Source of the DNA: Clostridia bacterium
GTDB taxonomy: Bacteria > Bacillota > Clostridia > Oscillospirales > CAG-272
Assembly (NCBI GenBank): GCA_017455945.1
Contig: JAFTLM010000393.1
Coordinates: 1-5,757 of the forward strand
Direction: 5' to 3'
Length of the DNA: 5,757 nt
A program made the translations under genes and the position numbers. Shown one piece after another: positions 1 to 5,405 of the stretch (position 1 is its first letter; each line of letters begins with the position of its first letter). The notes under the pieces were generated by a model, which saw only the letters and a program-made list of their open reading frames with translations, did no database searches and was not told the origin of the DNA.

Positions 1-779
1 GCCTCGGTTATTCCAATTTCCTCGGTTACACAACCGACAACGAGCTTCCTATGCAAAAGGATATGCTTAACGATTACCTCAACGTCTCTCCCGGAAACAA
101 GGTGAACAGGTATTCGTATGCTTGCTCCTGGTACTGGTTCGTACAGATGACGGGTAAGGAGAAGCCTACAAACGAGGATATTACCGAGGAGCTCAGACAG
201 CTCTTCCGCGGCTTCGTTTGGGACAGATACTATAACGTTGTCTGCACGGCTATAAGAAAGTATGACCCCAACCATATGATTCTCGGTACAAGATTCCTTA
301 CAAGTGTTAAGGACGCACCCTGGGTTCTCCGCTTCGCCTCGCTTTATCTTGACTGTATTACCGTAAACTGGTACGGTCAGTGGGAGCCCGATGCTGAAGA
401 TATCTACGACTTTGCTGTAAACGCCGACCTTCCCTTTATGGTGACCGAGTTCTACGCAAAGGCAGAGGAGAACGAGGACGGACTTGCAAACACGTCGGGC
501 GCGGGCTTCTTCGTAAAGACCCAGCAGGACAGAGCCGACCACTATCAGTCATTTACACTCAGACTTCTTGAGGCTAAGAACTGCATAGGCTGGCACTGGT
601 TCCAGTACACCGATAACGACCCGACGGGCAATCCCACCGACGTTTCGAGTATCGACGCAAATAAGGGTATAGTTTCCAATACCCATACCGAGTATACCGA
701 CCTTACCGACGATATGATGGATATCAATAAGAACGTGTATACACTCATTAAATATTTCGATGCGAAGTACGCTGAATAA
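1..779 (+). CDS. Secreted glycoside hydrolase-like protein (agarase-like, clan GH-A type), 3' part only
   Basis: This is the C-terminal 258 codons of a gene that starts before the window; the frame opens at base 3 and stays open to TAA at 777-779. The ATG at 51 is internal, because the residues before it (LGYTTDNELP) match the same motif in the complete paralogue downstream. The probable acid/base Glu lies in TDNELP (codon 42-44) and the probable nucleophile Glu in FMVTEFYAK (codon 447-449). They are 135 residues apart, exactly as in the paralogue. Other shared blocks are FRGFVWDRYY, NWYGxWEP, GAGFFVKTQ and GWHWFQYTDNDP, the last resembling the Trp-bearing strand 8 of a TIM barrel. By eye about two thirds of residues match the paralogue. 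Family assignment rests on remembered motif patterns of agarase-like enzymes; the substrate is inferred, not shown. The N-terminal modules are outside the window. Confidence 0.8.
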   Translation, partial: LGYSNFLGYTTDNELPMQKDMLNDYLNVSPGNKVNRYSYACSWYWFVQMTGKEKPTNEDITEELRQLFRGFVWDRYYNVVCTAIRKYDPNHMILGTRFLTSVKDAPWVLRFASLYLDCITVNWYGQWEPDAEDIYDFAVNADLPFMVTEFYAKAEENEDGLANTSGAGFFVKTQQDRADHYQSFTLRLLEAKNCIGWHWFQYTDNDPTGNPTDVSSIDANKGIVSNTHTEYTDLTDDMMDINKNVYTLIKYFDAKYAE

Positions 780-865
780 GCACCTGACCGAGTCCTCGCC
801 GGACGGGCTTAATGCCTTCGGCGTTCACGTAATATAGTTGGTACAAACATATCCGTCGCAATACG

Positions 866-894
866 AAAAACCTCGGCTTAACACCGAGGTTTTT
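866..894 (+). terminator. Rho-independent terminator after gene 1, inside repeat copy A
   Basis: An 11-bp perfect stem (866-876 with 884-894, outer AAAAA/TTTTT and inner CCTCGG/CCGAGG) closes a 7-nt loop. The A-tract and T-tract make it usable in both directions. It lies about 87 nt after the stop of gene 1 and inside the repeated element, so the repeat appears to supply this gene's terminator. The equivalent hairpin in copy B has changed arms. Confidence 0.75.
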
Positions 895-1000
895 CTTGTA
901 ACTGTTTCGTGAGGGCGGATGGGGTGGCGGTCCCCAGCCGCCTGCGGTAGTACGCTCCGACAGCAATAAATGGTTCCCAACCATTAATTAGCCCAACAAA

Positions 1001-1023
1001 CTCGTCGGTGTTCAGCCGACGAG
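1001..1023. repeat. GC-rich hairpin in the conserved half of copy A
   Basis: CTCGTCGG (1001-1008) pairs perfectly with CCGACGAG (1016-1023) around a 7-nt loop. The same hairpin is identical in copy B at 5657-5679. No T-tract follows, so it is not a simple terminator. It may be part of a folded RNA or a DNA recognition structure. Confidence 0.7.
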
Positions 1024-1046
1024 TGAACGGCAACGCACAAAACAAT

Positions 1047-1075
1047 CAAAAAACTTTCATTAGGAAGGTTTTTTG
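1047..1075 (+). terminator. Terminator-like hairpin in copy A, upstream of the hydrolase promoter
   Basis: CAAAAAACTTTC (1047-1058) pairs with GAAGGTTTTTTG (1064-1075) over 12 bp with one U-G wobble and a 5-nt loop. The A-rich left arm and T-rich right arm resemble bidirectional intrinsic terminators. A palindrome, GCTTTTTTGCAAAAAAGC, follows at 1080-1097. Together they would isolate the downstream gene from upstream read-through. The structure is identical in copy B. The stem is mostly A-U, so its strength as a terminator is uncertain. Confidence 0.5.
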
Positions 1076-1196
1076 CGGAGCTTTTTTGCAAAAAAGCGAC
1101 CCGTTCCCCCGTTCTCTCCGCCGCCAAACTATAATTTAATTTATATGTTAAACTTGCTACAATTGTATATAAAAATTGCTTTTTTGTACAAAAGTA

Positions 1197-1225
1197 TTTA
1201 CAAATATAAAAAAATATTGTATAAT
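1197..1225 (+). promoter_or_regulatory. SigA-type promoter of the complete hydrolase gene
   Basis: A -35 box TTTACA (1197-1202) and a perfect -10 box TATAAT (1220-1225) are separated by 17 bp, in a very AT-rich stretch that could act as an UP element. The distance from the -10 box to the start codon is 29 nt, giving a short leader. A 12-bp palindrome TTTTGTACAAAA (1182-1193) ends four bases before the -35 box and is a possible operator. Confidence 0.8.
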
Positions 1226-1241
1226 AAAACCATAAATCATT

Positions 1242-1247
1242 AAGGAG
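1242..1247 (+). promoter_or_regulatory. Ribosome binding site that fixes the start at 1255
   Basis: AAGGAG at 1242-1247 is 7 nt from the ATG at 1255 but only 1 nt from the in-frame ATG at 1249. The second ATG therefore has normal spacing and gives the typical signal-peptide start MKKVLLLLL. Confidence 0.8.
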
Positions 1248-1254
1248 AATGTAT

Positions 1255-4020
1255 ATGAAAAAAGTATTACTTCTTTTGTTGGTTGGCATTATGCTGCTCC
1301 AAGCTGCCTGTGCGGCGGCTCCTGCCGAAAAGGTAACTACGGGCACCGTGCTTTCAAACGACGATGTCGTTAAAACGGCGGCAGAAGATGTCAAGACCGT
1401 CTACACCTCCGAATACGCATACGTGCGTGGGGGAGGCGAGTGGAAAGACAAAAACTGGCACGATATCCTCGCGGAGAGAGGAAGAGCACCTATGCTCATA
1501 TTGAAAAACGGCTTGTCCGGCACCAATGTTACTCGCCTTGCGTTGCTTAAATTCGACCTTTCGGAGCTTAAAGCCGAGGACGTTGGAAGCGTTATGCTGG
1601 CGGTGAAATTTACCGACATACAAAAGGACGTTGACGTTCCTTTTGCTGTGTATATGGTGTCCAGCGAGTGGGAGGAGAGCAAGGTTACTTATTCGACTCA
1701 ACCCAAGAAAACAAACGGGTCTCCCATTGATTCGGGAGTGGTTTTTGAAAAGGGGATGGCTAACGTCACTTCGGCGGTTCTCAGTGCACTGAAAAACGGT
1801 GAAAAGCAGGTGAGCTTTTTGCTTGTCCAAGAGGTAGATACCGAAACCGAGACGAAGATAGAGTTTTCAAAGCTTAAAGATGGCGAAATGCCGAAGCTTG
1901 TCGTAAGCGATGAGCCAAGCGATAAGCCCACCGAATTGCCCAAAGGCGGCACTACCGAAAAGGAGGAACAAGCTGTGAGACGCTTTTATACTACCGAATA
2001 TGCTTACGTCAGAGGAGGCTCCAAGTTTGCCAACAAGGATTGGCATACCATTAACAGCGAAAACAACCTTGATGAAAATCTGCTTTACTTGAAGAATGGC
2101 TTGCAGACCGGTGACGTAGCACGCCGTGCGTTTTTCCGCTTTGACATTTCGGGACTTGACGTCAGAGACGTGGGATATGCCGAGCTTTGTTTCAAGTTTT
2201 CTGCAATAGAATCCTCTAAAGAGGTGCATTTTGACGTATATCTGGTTGATGATAACTGGGATGGTGACACGGTAACGTGGAATACTCAACCCAAGAAGCT
2301 TAATGAATCACCCGTAATTTTCAACGCAGTGTTTGGAATACTTGCAAAGGTTGATGCCACCGAGTTTATCGAAGATATGATTTTTGATGGCAAGACTAAG
2401 TTTTCTCTTATGCTTGTGCAGGTAGACGAGACCGATGTCGTTACCAAGATCAGTGTCGGCAAGTCTGCGGGGTCTGCGCTTCCTCACTTTAAGGTATATG
2501 CGGATAAGAGTGCGGGCGAAACGACTTACGTAAAACAGTTAGTTGAAGACGAGACAGAAAACAAGGCTATCTGGGACAGAGCAAAGCAGATGTACGACGA
2601 ATGGTACGCCCGCTACTTGGTTATGAAAGAGAAACCGCTTTCAAATCCTACACTTATCGAATCGGATAAGAGTGAGTTCGGACTTACCGTAATGTCTCCC
2701 GGATCCAATCCTGCGGGCTCTATGATTGCAAGAGCTACAAGAACGGTTGATCAGCTTAAAGGCTTTTTCGAAAAAGAAACCGAGCTTGACGTATACGGCG
2801 GACTTGTGGACAATTCTCTTCGTCAGGAGGTAACAGGATTCTTCTACACCAAAAAGATTGGCGACAGATGGTGGGTAATAGATCCTCTCGGATATCCTGT
2901 TGTGCTCAGATGCGTCAGCGGTGTTACCGTTGCTTACCAGGGTGCTCCTACACAGAAAGCCGCTGTTCTTTCTAAGTACGGTAATAGCGAAAGATGGGCA
3001 ATATCGGTTACCAGACACCTTAAGGACGACCTTGGCTTTAACTGCCACTCCACTTCGGACGACGAGATATACGGCGTAGTTGACGGACTTGCATATTTCA
3101 AACGTTTTGGTGCGATGAGCAGTTACGCCAGTGCTCAGGGAATCAACGCCGGTCAAGGCGGTCAGGCTAAATTCTCCGAGAACAACACAATGCCCGTGTT
3201 TGACCCGGGATTTGAGGTGCGTGTTGAACAAAACGCAAAATCAAATGCGGTTCCGGACGACAAGAATATGATTGCCTATATTACCGATAACGAGCTTCCT
3301 ATGGGGCTTACTATGCTCCGCGATTATTTGACGGTTGACCCCTACAAGGAAGTAAACCGTTACTCTTACGCTACAGCGTGGTATTGGGTGACTCAGATGA
3401 CAGGCAAGGAAAACGTGACCGATGCCGATATTACCGAAGAGCTTATGGATATTTTCCGAGGCTTCGTCTGGGACAGATATTATTACGTGGTTACTACCGC
3501 CATCGAGAAATATGACCCCAATCACCTCTACGCCGGCACAAAGTATCTCAACGGGGTCAAGGAGTCCGAGTGGGTGATCCGAGTTTCTGCCGAGTACGTG
3601 GATATTCTTACCATAAACTGGTACGGTGCGTGGGAGCCTCAGGCTGAATTTATCTATGACTTTGCGAAATATGCAGACACTCCCTTTATGGTTACCGAGT
3701 TTTACGCAAAATCGTCTCAGACGTTCGATAATCTTGCTTGCAAAGATGGCGCGGGCTTCTTCGTGAAGACACAGGCTGACAGAGGACTGTTCTATCAGAA
3801 CTATACCTTGCGTTTGCTTGAGGCGAAGAACTGCGTGGGATGGCAGTGGTTCCAGTATACCGATAACGACCCTGCGGGCAATCCCACCGACATTTCCAGC
3901 CGCGATGCCAATAAGGGTATAGTCAATAACAGGCACGAGGAATATACCGAGCTTACAGACGATATGACGGTTATAAATAAAAACGTGTATAACCTTATAG
4001 AATACTTCGATAACAAATAA
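1255..4020 (+). CDS. Secreted modular glycoside hydrolase-like protein: two CBM96/DNRLRE-like modules plus agarase-like catalytic domain
   Basis: This 921-residue protein (start at the second ATG, see the RBS at 1242) begins with an export signal, MKKVLLLLLVGIMLLQ, ending near AAC (Cys19). Cys19 could be a lipoprotein cysteine, but Gln at -3 is a poor fit, so signal peptidase I cleavage is also possible. Two homologous beta-rich modules follow, at about 47-218 and 243-418. Each begins with Y-x-T/S-E-YAYVRGG and contains LKNGL, RF/KFD-hydrophobic-S and T-x-x-TQPKK, the pattern of DNRLRE/CBM96 carbohydrate-binding domains. The catalytic region spans about 465-921, with GDRWWVIDPLGYP (536-548), probable acid/base Glu680 (TDNELP), probable nucleophile Glu815 (VTEFYAK) and GWQWFQYTDNDP near the C-terminus. 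The layout fits clan GH-A TIM-barrel enzymes of agarase-like type. The likely role is extracellular polysaccharide binding and cleavage; the substrate is inferred. It has its own promoter and terminator and lies head-to-tail behind a close paralogue. Confidence 0.85.
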   Translation: MKKVLLLLLVGIMLLQAACAAAPAEKVTTGTVLSNDDVVKTAAEDVKTVYTSEYAYVRGGGEWKDKNWHDILAERGRAPMLILKNGLSGTNVTRLALLKFDLSELKAEDVGSVMLAVKFTDIQKDVDVPFAVYMVSSEWEESKVTYSTQPKKTNGSPIDSGVVFEKGMANVTSAVLSALKNGEKQVSFLLVQEVDTETETKIEFSKLKDGEMPKLVVSDEPSDKPTELPKGGTTEKEEQAVRRFYTTEYAYVRGGSKFANKDWHTINSENNLDENLLYLKNGLQTGDVARRAFFRFDISGLDVRDVGYAELCFKFSAIESSKEVHFDVYLVDDNWDGDTVTWNTQPKKLNESPVIFNAVFGILAKVDATEFIEDMIFDGKTKFSLMLVQVDETDVVTKISVGKSAGSALPHFKVYADKSAGETTYVKQLVEDETENKAIWDRAKQMYDEWYARYLVMKEKPLSNPTLIESDKSEFGLTVMSPGSNPAGSMIARATRTVDQLKGFFEKETELDVYGGLVDNSLRQEVTGFFYTKKIGDRWWVIDPLGYPVVLRCVSGVTVAYQGAPTQKAAVLSKYGNSERWAISVTRHLKDDLGFNCHSTSDDEIYGVVDGLAYFKRFGAMSSYASAQGINAGQGGQAKFSENNTMPVFDPGFEVRVEQNAKSNAVPDDKNMIAYITDNELPMGLTMLRDYLTVDPYKEVNRYSYATAWYWVTQMTGKENVTDADITEELMDIFRGFVWDRYYYVVTTAIEKYDPNHLYAGTKYLNGVKESEWVIRVSAEYVDILTINWYGAWEPQAEFIYDFAKYADTPFMVTEFYAKSSQTFDNLACKDGAGFFVKTQADRGLFYQNYTLRLLEAKNCVGWQWFQYTDNDPAGNPTDISSRDANKGIVNNRHEEYTELTDDMTVINKNVYNLIEYFDNK

Positions 4021-4023
4021 AAG

Positions 4024-4057
4024 TTGCGGACGCTTTTTGAGCGTCCGCAAAATTTTT
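4024..4057 (+). terminator. Intrinsic terminator between convergent genes
   Basis: An 11-bp perfect GC-rich stem (4024-4034 with 4040-4050, TTGCGGACGCT/AGCGTCCGCAA) with a 5-nt loop starts 4 nt after the hydrolase stop and is followed by AATTTTT. On the minus strand it is followed by CTTTTAT, so it may also end transcription of the convergent ruvX gene. Confidence 0.9.
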
Positions 4058-4080
4058 GGCTTCTAATATGCAAAAAGATG

Positions 4081-4521
4081 CTAATTTTTCAATCTGTCTA
4101 TGGCGTTCTGAAGTATTATCTGAGCCGAAAGGGTGTCTATTACGCCCTTTCTTTTTTTACCCCTGGTGTTGGTTTCGTTGAGGTAACGCGAAGCCGCCAT
4201 CGTTGACATTCGCTCGTCAAAAAGAGCGATAGGGACCTCCGGGAGGCGTTCCTCCAACAGCTTTGCAAATTCTTCGGCGCGTGCCGCGCGGGGACCTCTG
4301 CTTCCATCCATATTAATAGGAAGCCCGACCACAACGGCGGAAGCCGAATTTTCCAAAGCTATCCGAGCTACCTCGTCGGCTGTTTTTACTATTCCGCCCG
4401 GGCTTATGTAGCCTATTCCCGAAGCGAGGAATCTGCTTTCGTCGGATATTGCCAGCCCCGTTCGCGTGTCACCGAAATCCACGCCCAGTACACGTCCGCT
4501 TGTTTGTTTGATTTTTTTCAT
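4081..4521 (-). CDS. ruvX: Putative pre-16S rRNA nuclease / Holliday junction resolvase-like protein RuvX (YqgF)
   Basis: This 146-residue protein has the usual length of the YqgF/RuvX family, an RNase H-like fold known for 16S rRNA 5'-end maturation and originally proposed as a Holliday junction resolvase. Family blocks visible are LGVDFGDTRTGLA (catalytic-type Asp15), VVVGLPINMDGSRGPRA (63-79), FDERMST (Asp102, Glu103) and KGVIDTLSAQIILQ near the C-terminus (Asp129). All expected acidic residues are present, so it should be functional in the cytoplasm. The ATG at 4521 is preceded by GGGAGA (4536-4531) 9 nt away, and a promoter lies just upstream. It is transcribed alone, converging on the hydrolase and diverging from the spoIIQ-like gene. 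In many Bacillota it sits near alaS and ireB, which are not seen here. Confidence 0.95.
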   Translation of the reverse strand: MKKIKQTSGRVLGVDFGDTRTGLAISDESRFLASGIGYISPGGIVKTADEVARIALENSASAVVVGLPINMDGSRGPRAARAEEFAKLLEERLPEVPIALFDERMSTMAASRYLNETNTRGKKRKGVIDTLSAQIILQNAIDRLKN

Positions 4522-4558
4522 TATTATATATCTCCCATATTTTTCAACGTCTGCCTAT

Positions 4559-4587
4559 AGTATACCTCATTTTTTTCAAAAAGTAAA
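4559..4587 (-). promoter_or_regulatory. SigA-type promoter of ruvX
   Basis: On the minus strand a -35-like TTTACT (4587-4582) and a -10 TATACT (4564-4559) are separated by 17 bp. They lie 38 nt upstream of the ruvX ATG. The -35 box matches the consensus at four of six positions and the -10 box at five. Confidence 0.55.
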
Positions 4588-4604
4588 TATTTTTTTCACA
4601 AGTT

Positions 4605-4633
4605 GAATAAAAAATCCCGCGATGGCAAAAATA
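4605..4633 (+). promoter_or_regulatory. Candidate SigF-like sporulation promoter
   Basis: GGCAAAAATA at 4624-4633 matches, at every defined position, the B. subtilis SigF -10 pattern GGNNANAHTR as I recall it. A -35-like GAATA (4605-4609) fits four of five positions of GYATA, with a 14-nt gap that is one shorter than usual. It lies 33 nt before the ATG of the spoIIQ-like gene, and spoIIQ is SigF-controlled in Bacillus. I found no well-spaced SigA promoter here. The match is short and could be chance. Confidence 0.4.
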
Positions 4634-4651
4634 ATAATACAGACAAACCTC

Positions 4652-4658
4652 AAAGGAG
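4652..4658 (+). promoter_or_regulatory. Ribosome binding site that fixes the start at 4667
   Basis: AAAGGAG (4652-4658) is 8 nt from the ATG at 4667. The earlier in-frame ATG at 4622 has no such site and overlaps the candidate promoter, so it is not the start. Confidence 0.85.
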
Positions 4659-4666
4659 ATGCAAAA

Positions 4667-5358
4667 ATGAATAAGTTCAAAAATTCCAAGCTTGTGCAGA
4701 ACATCAAAGAAAACCGCGCAGTGTATATAACGGCCCTTACGTTGCTTGTGGCGTTGGCTGTAATAATTACGCTTACCGCGGTTGCAAACCGTTCGAAAAA
4801 GCCGGTTGAAACCGACCCTCCCACAGTTACCCCTACCGAAACCGATCCTCCCAAAACCGATAAGCCCGACACCGAGGTTATTGACAGACTTCCAAGCTTT
4901 TCATTACCCGTAAGCGGAAAGCTGTCAAAGGCTCACGATTCCGAACTCCAGGTCTTTTCCAACACTATGCAGGACTACCGCGTTCATCTCGGACTTGACA
5001 TCTGTGCCGAGGAGAACAGTGTGGTTTGTGCCGCGGCAGACGGTACGGTTGCGGAGATCTGGGAGGACGATATGATGGGGCAGTGTGTTGCGATAACTCA
5101 TTCGGGAGACGCTGTCAGCGTTTACAAAAACCTTAGTCTTACTCTTCCCGACGGACTAAGGCGGGAACTAAGATAAAGGCGGGCGAGACCATAGGATATG
5201 TGGGAGATACCGCAATGACGGAACTGGCAGATGAGCCACACCTCCATTTTGAAATGACCGTTTCGGGTATACAGGTGGACCCGATGGATTATTTCGGTGC
5301 CGATGCCGTTGCCACTCTTGCGCAGGATACCTCTTATGAAAGCTCGATAAACGAATAA
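4667..5358 (+). pseudogene. spoIIQ: SpoIIQ-like membrane-anchored M23 (LytM) protein, frameshifted
   Basis: The frame from ATG 4667 gives 169 residues, then TAA at 5174. The rest of the domain continues in the -1 frame to TAA at 5356-5358. Restoring one base near 5156-5158 gives 230 residues reading PDGL then KAGTKIKAGETIGYVGDTA, the usual M23 order. The N-terminus is cytoplasmic, a membrane segment spans about 19-40, and a Pro/Thr-rich linker has two ETDPP repeats (48-52, 58-62). The LytM domain follows with HLGLD (His107, Asp111). The second metal motif, HLHFE, lies after the break at about 5230-5244, so the truncated product lacks it. YKNLS replaces the YAHLS of active endopeptidases. TM-linker-LytM layout and VGDTAxxELADEPHLHFE resemble clostridial SpoIIQ, the forespore membrane partner of SpoIIIAH in the feeding channel. 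A generic M23 protein remains possible. The break may be a real mutation or an assembly error. Confidence 0.75.
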
Positions 5359-5362
5359 CCCC

Positions 5363-5394
5363 AAAAAGGAATGTGCGAAAGCCATTCCTTTTTT
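5363..5394 (+). terminator. Intrinsic terminator of the spoIIQ-like gene
   Basis: AAAAAGGAATG (5363-5373) pairs with CATTCCTTTTT (5383-5393). Inside, after one bulged T, a GC clamp closes a GAAA tetraloop (5377-5380). It begins 5 nt after the TAA of the downstream reading frame, which supports the frameshifted gene having originally ended at 5358. Confidence 0.85.
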
Positions 5395-5405
5395 GCTGTT
5401 GTGAC

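Larger units (their letters stand above)
798..1137 (+). repeat. Structured MITE-like intergenic repeat, copy A
   Basis: This non-coding block recurs at the right end of the window in the same orientation. Recognisable similarity starts near GCCGG at 798 (aligned with 5426). Bases 987-1101 are identical to 5643-5757 without a gap; the left half is diverged and lacks a roughly 30-nt insert present in copy B. Its right end carries AAACTATAATTT (1126-1137), the exact inverse of the 12 bases at the left end of copy B, which suggests terminal inverted repeats. Copy A shows no such sequence on its left side, so that end may be decayed. Several hairpins lie inside: 812-826, 866-894, 926-942, 969-985, 1001-1023, 1047-1075 and the palindrome at 1080-1097. 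No protein of its own is evident. It may be a non-autonomous mobile element or a dispersed structured-RNA or terminator repeat. Confidence 0.8.

Noticed and set aside
798..1137. CRISPR array or integron attC-like reading of the hairpin-rich repeat
   Set aside because: There is no series of short regularly spaced repeats, and no integrase or cas gene is nearby; each copy is a single long unit.
1249..1254. Alternative hydrolase start at ATG 1249
   Set aside because: Only 1 nt separates it from the AAGGAG site; ATG 1255 has 7-nt spacing and a better signal-peptide start.
3241..4050. Long minus-strand open frame (269 codons) opposite the hydrolase catalytic domain, and a 196-codon one at 2641-3231
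   Set aside because: They lie antisense to a strongly supported coding region with recognisable motifs and have no family resemblance, so they are shadows of the real gene.
4024..4206. Plus-strand 60-codon open frame after the hydrolase
   Set aside because: It starts within the terminator hairpin and runs antisense through the end of ruvX.
4622..4666. Alternative spoIIQ-like start at ATG 4622
   Set aside because: It has no ribosome binding site, and a strong one precedes ATG 4667.
5125..5131. Programmed -1 frameshift at C AAA AAC in the spoIIQ-like gene
   Set aside because: The heptamer is not a full X XXY YYZ site, and slipping there leads directly into TAG at 5134-5136, before the rest of the domain can be read.
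5215..5358. Separate short gene starting at the internal ATG 5215, after the frameshift
   Set aside because: No ribosome binding site precedes it, and the residues continue one M23 domain begun upstream.
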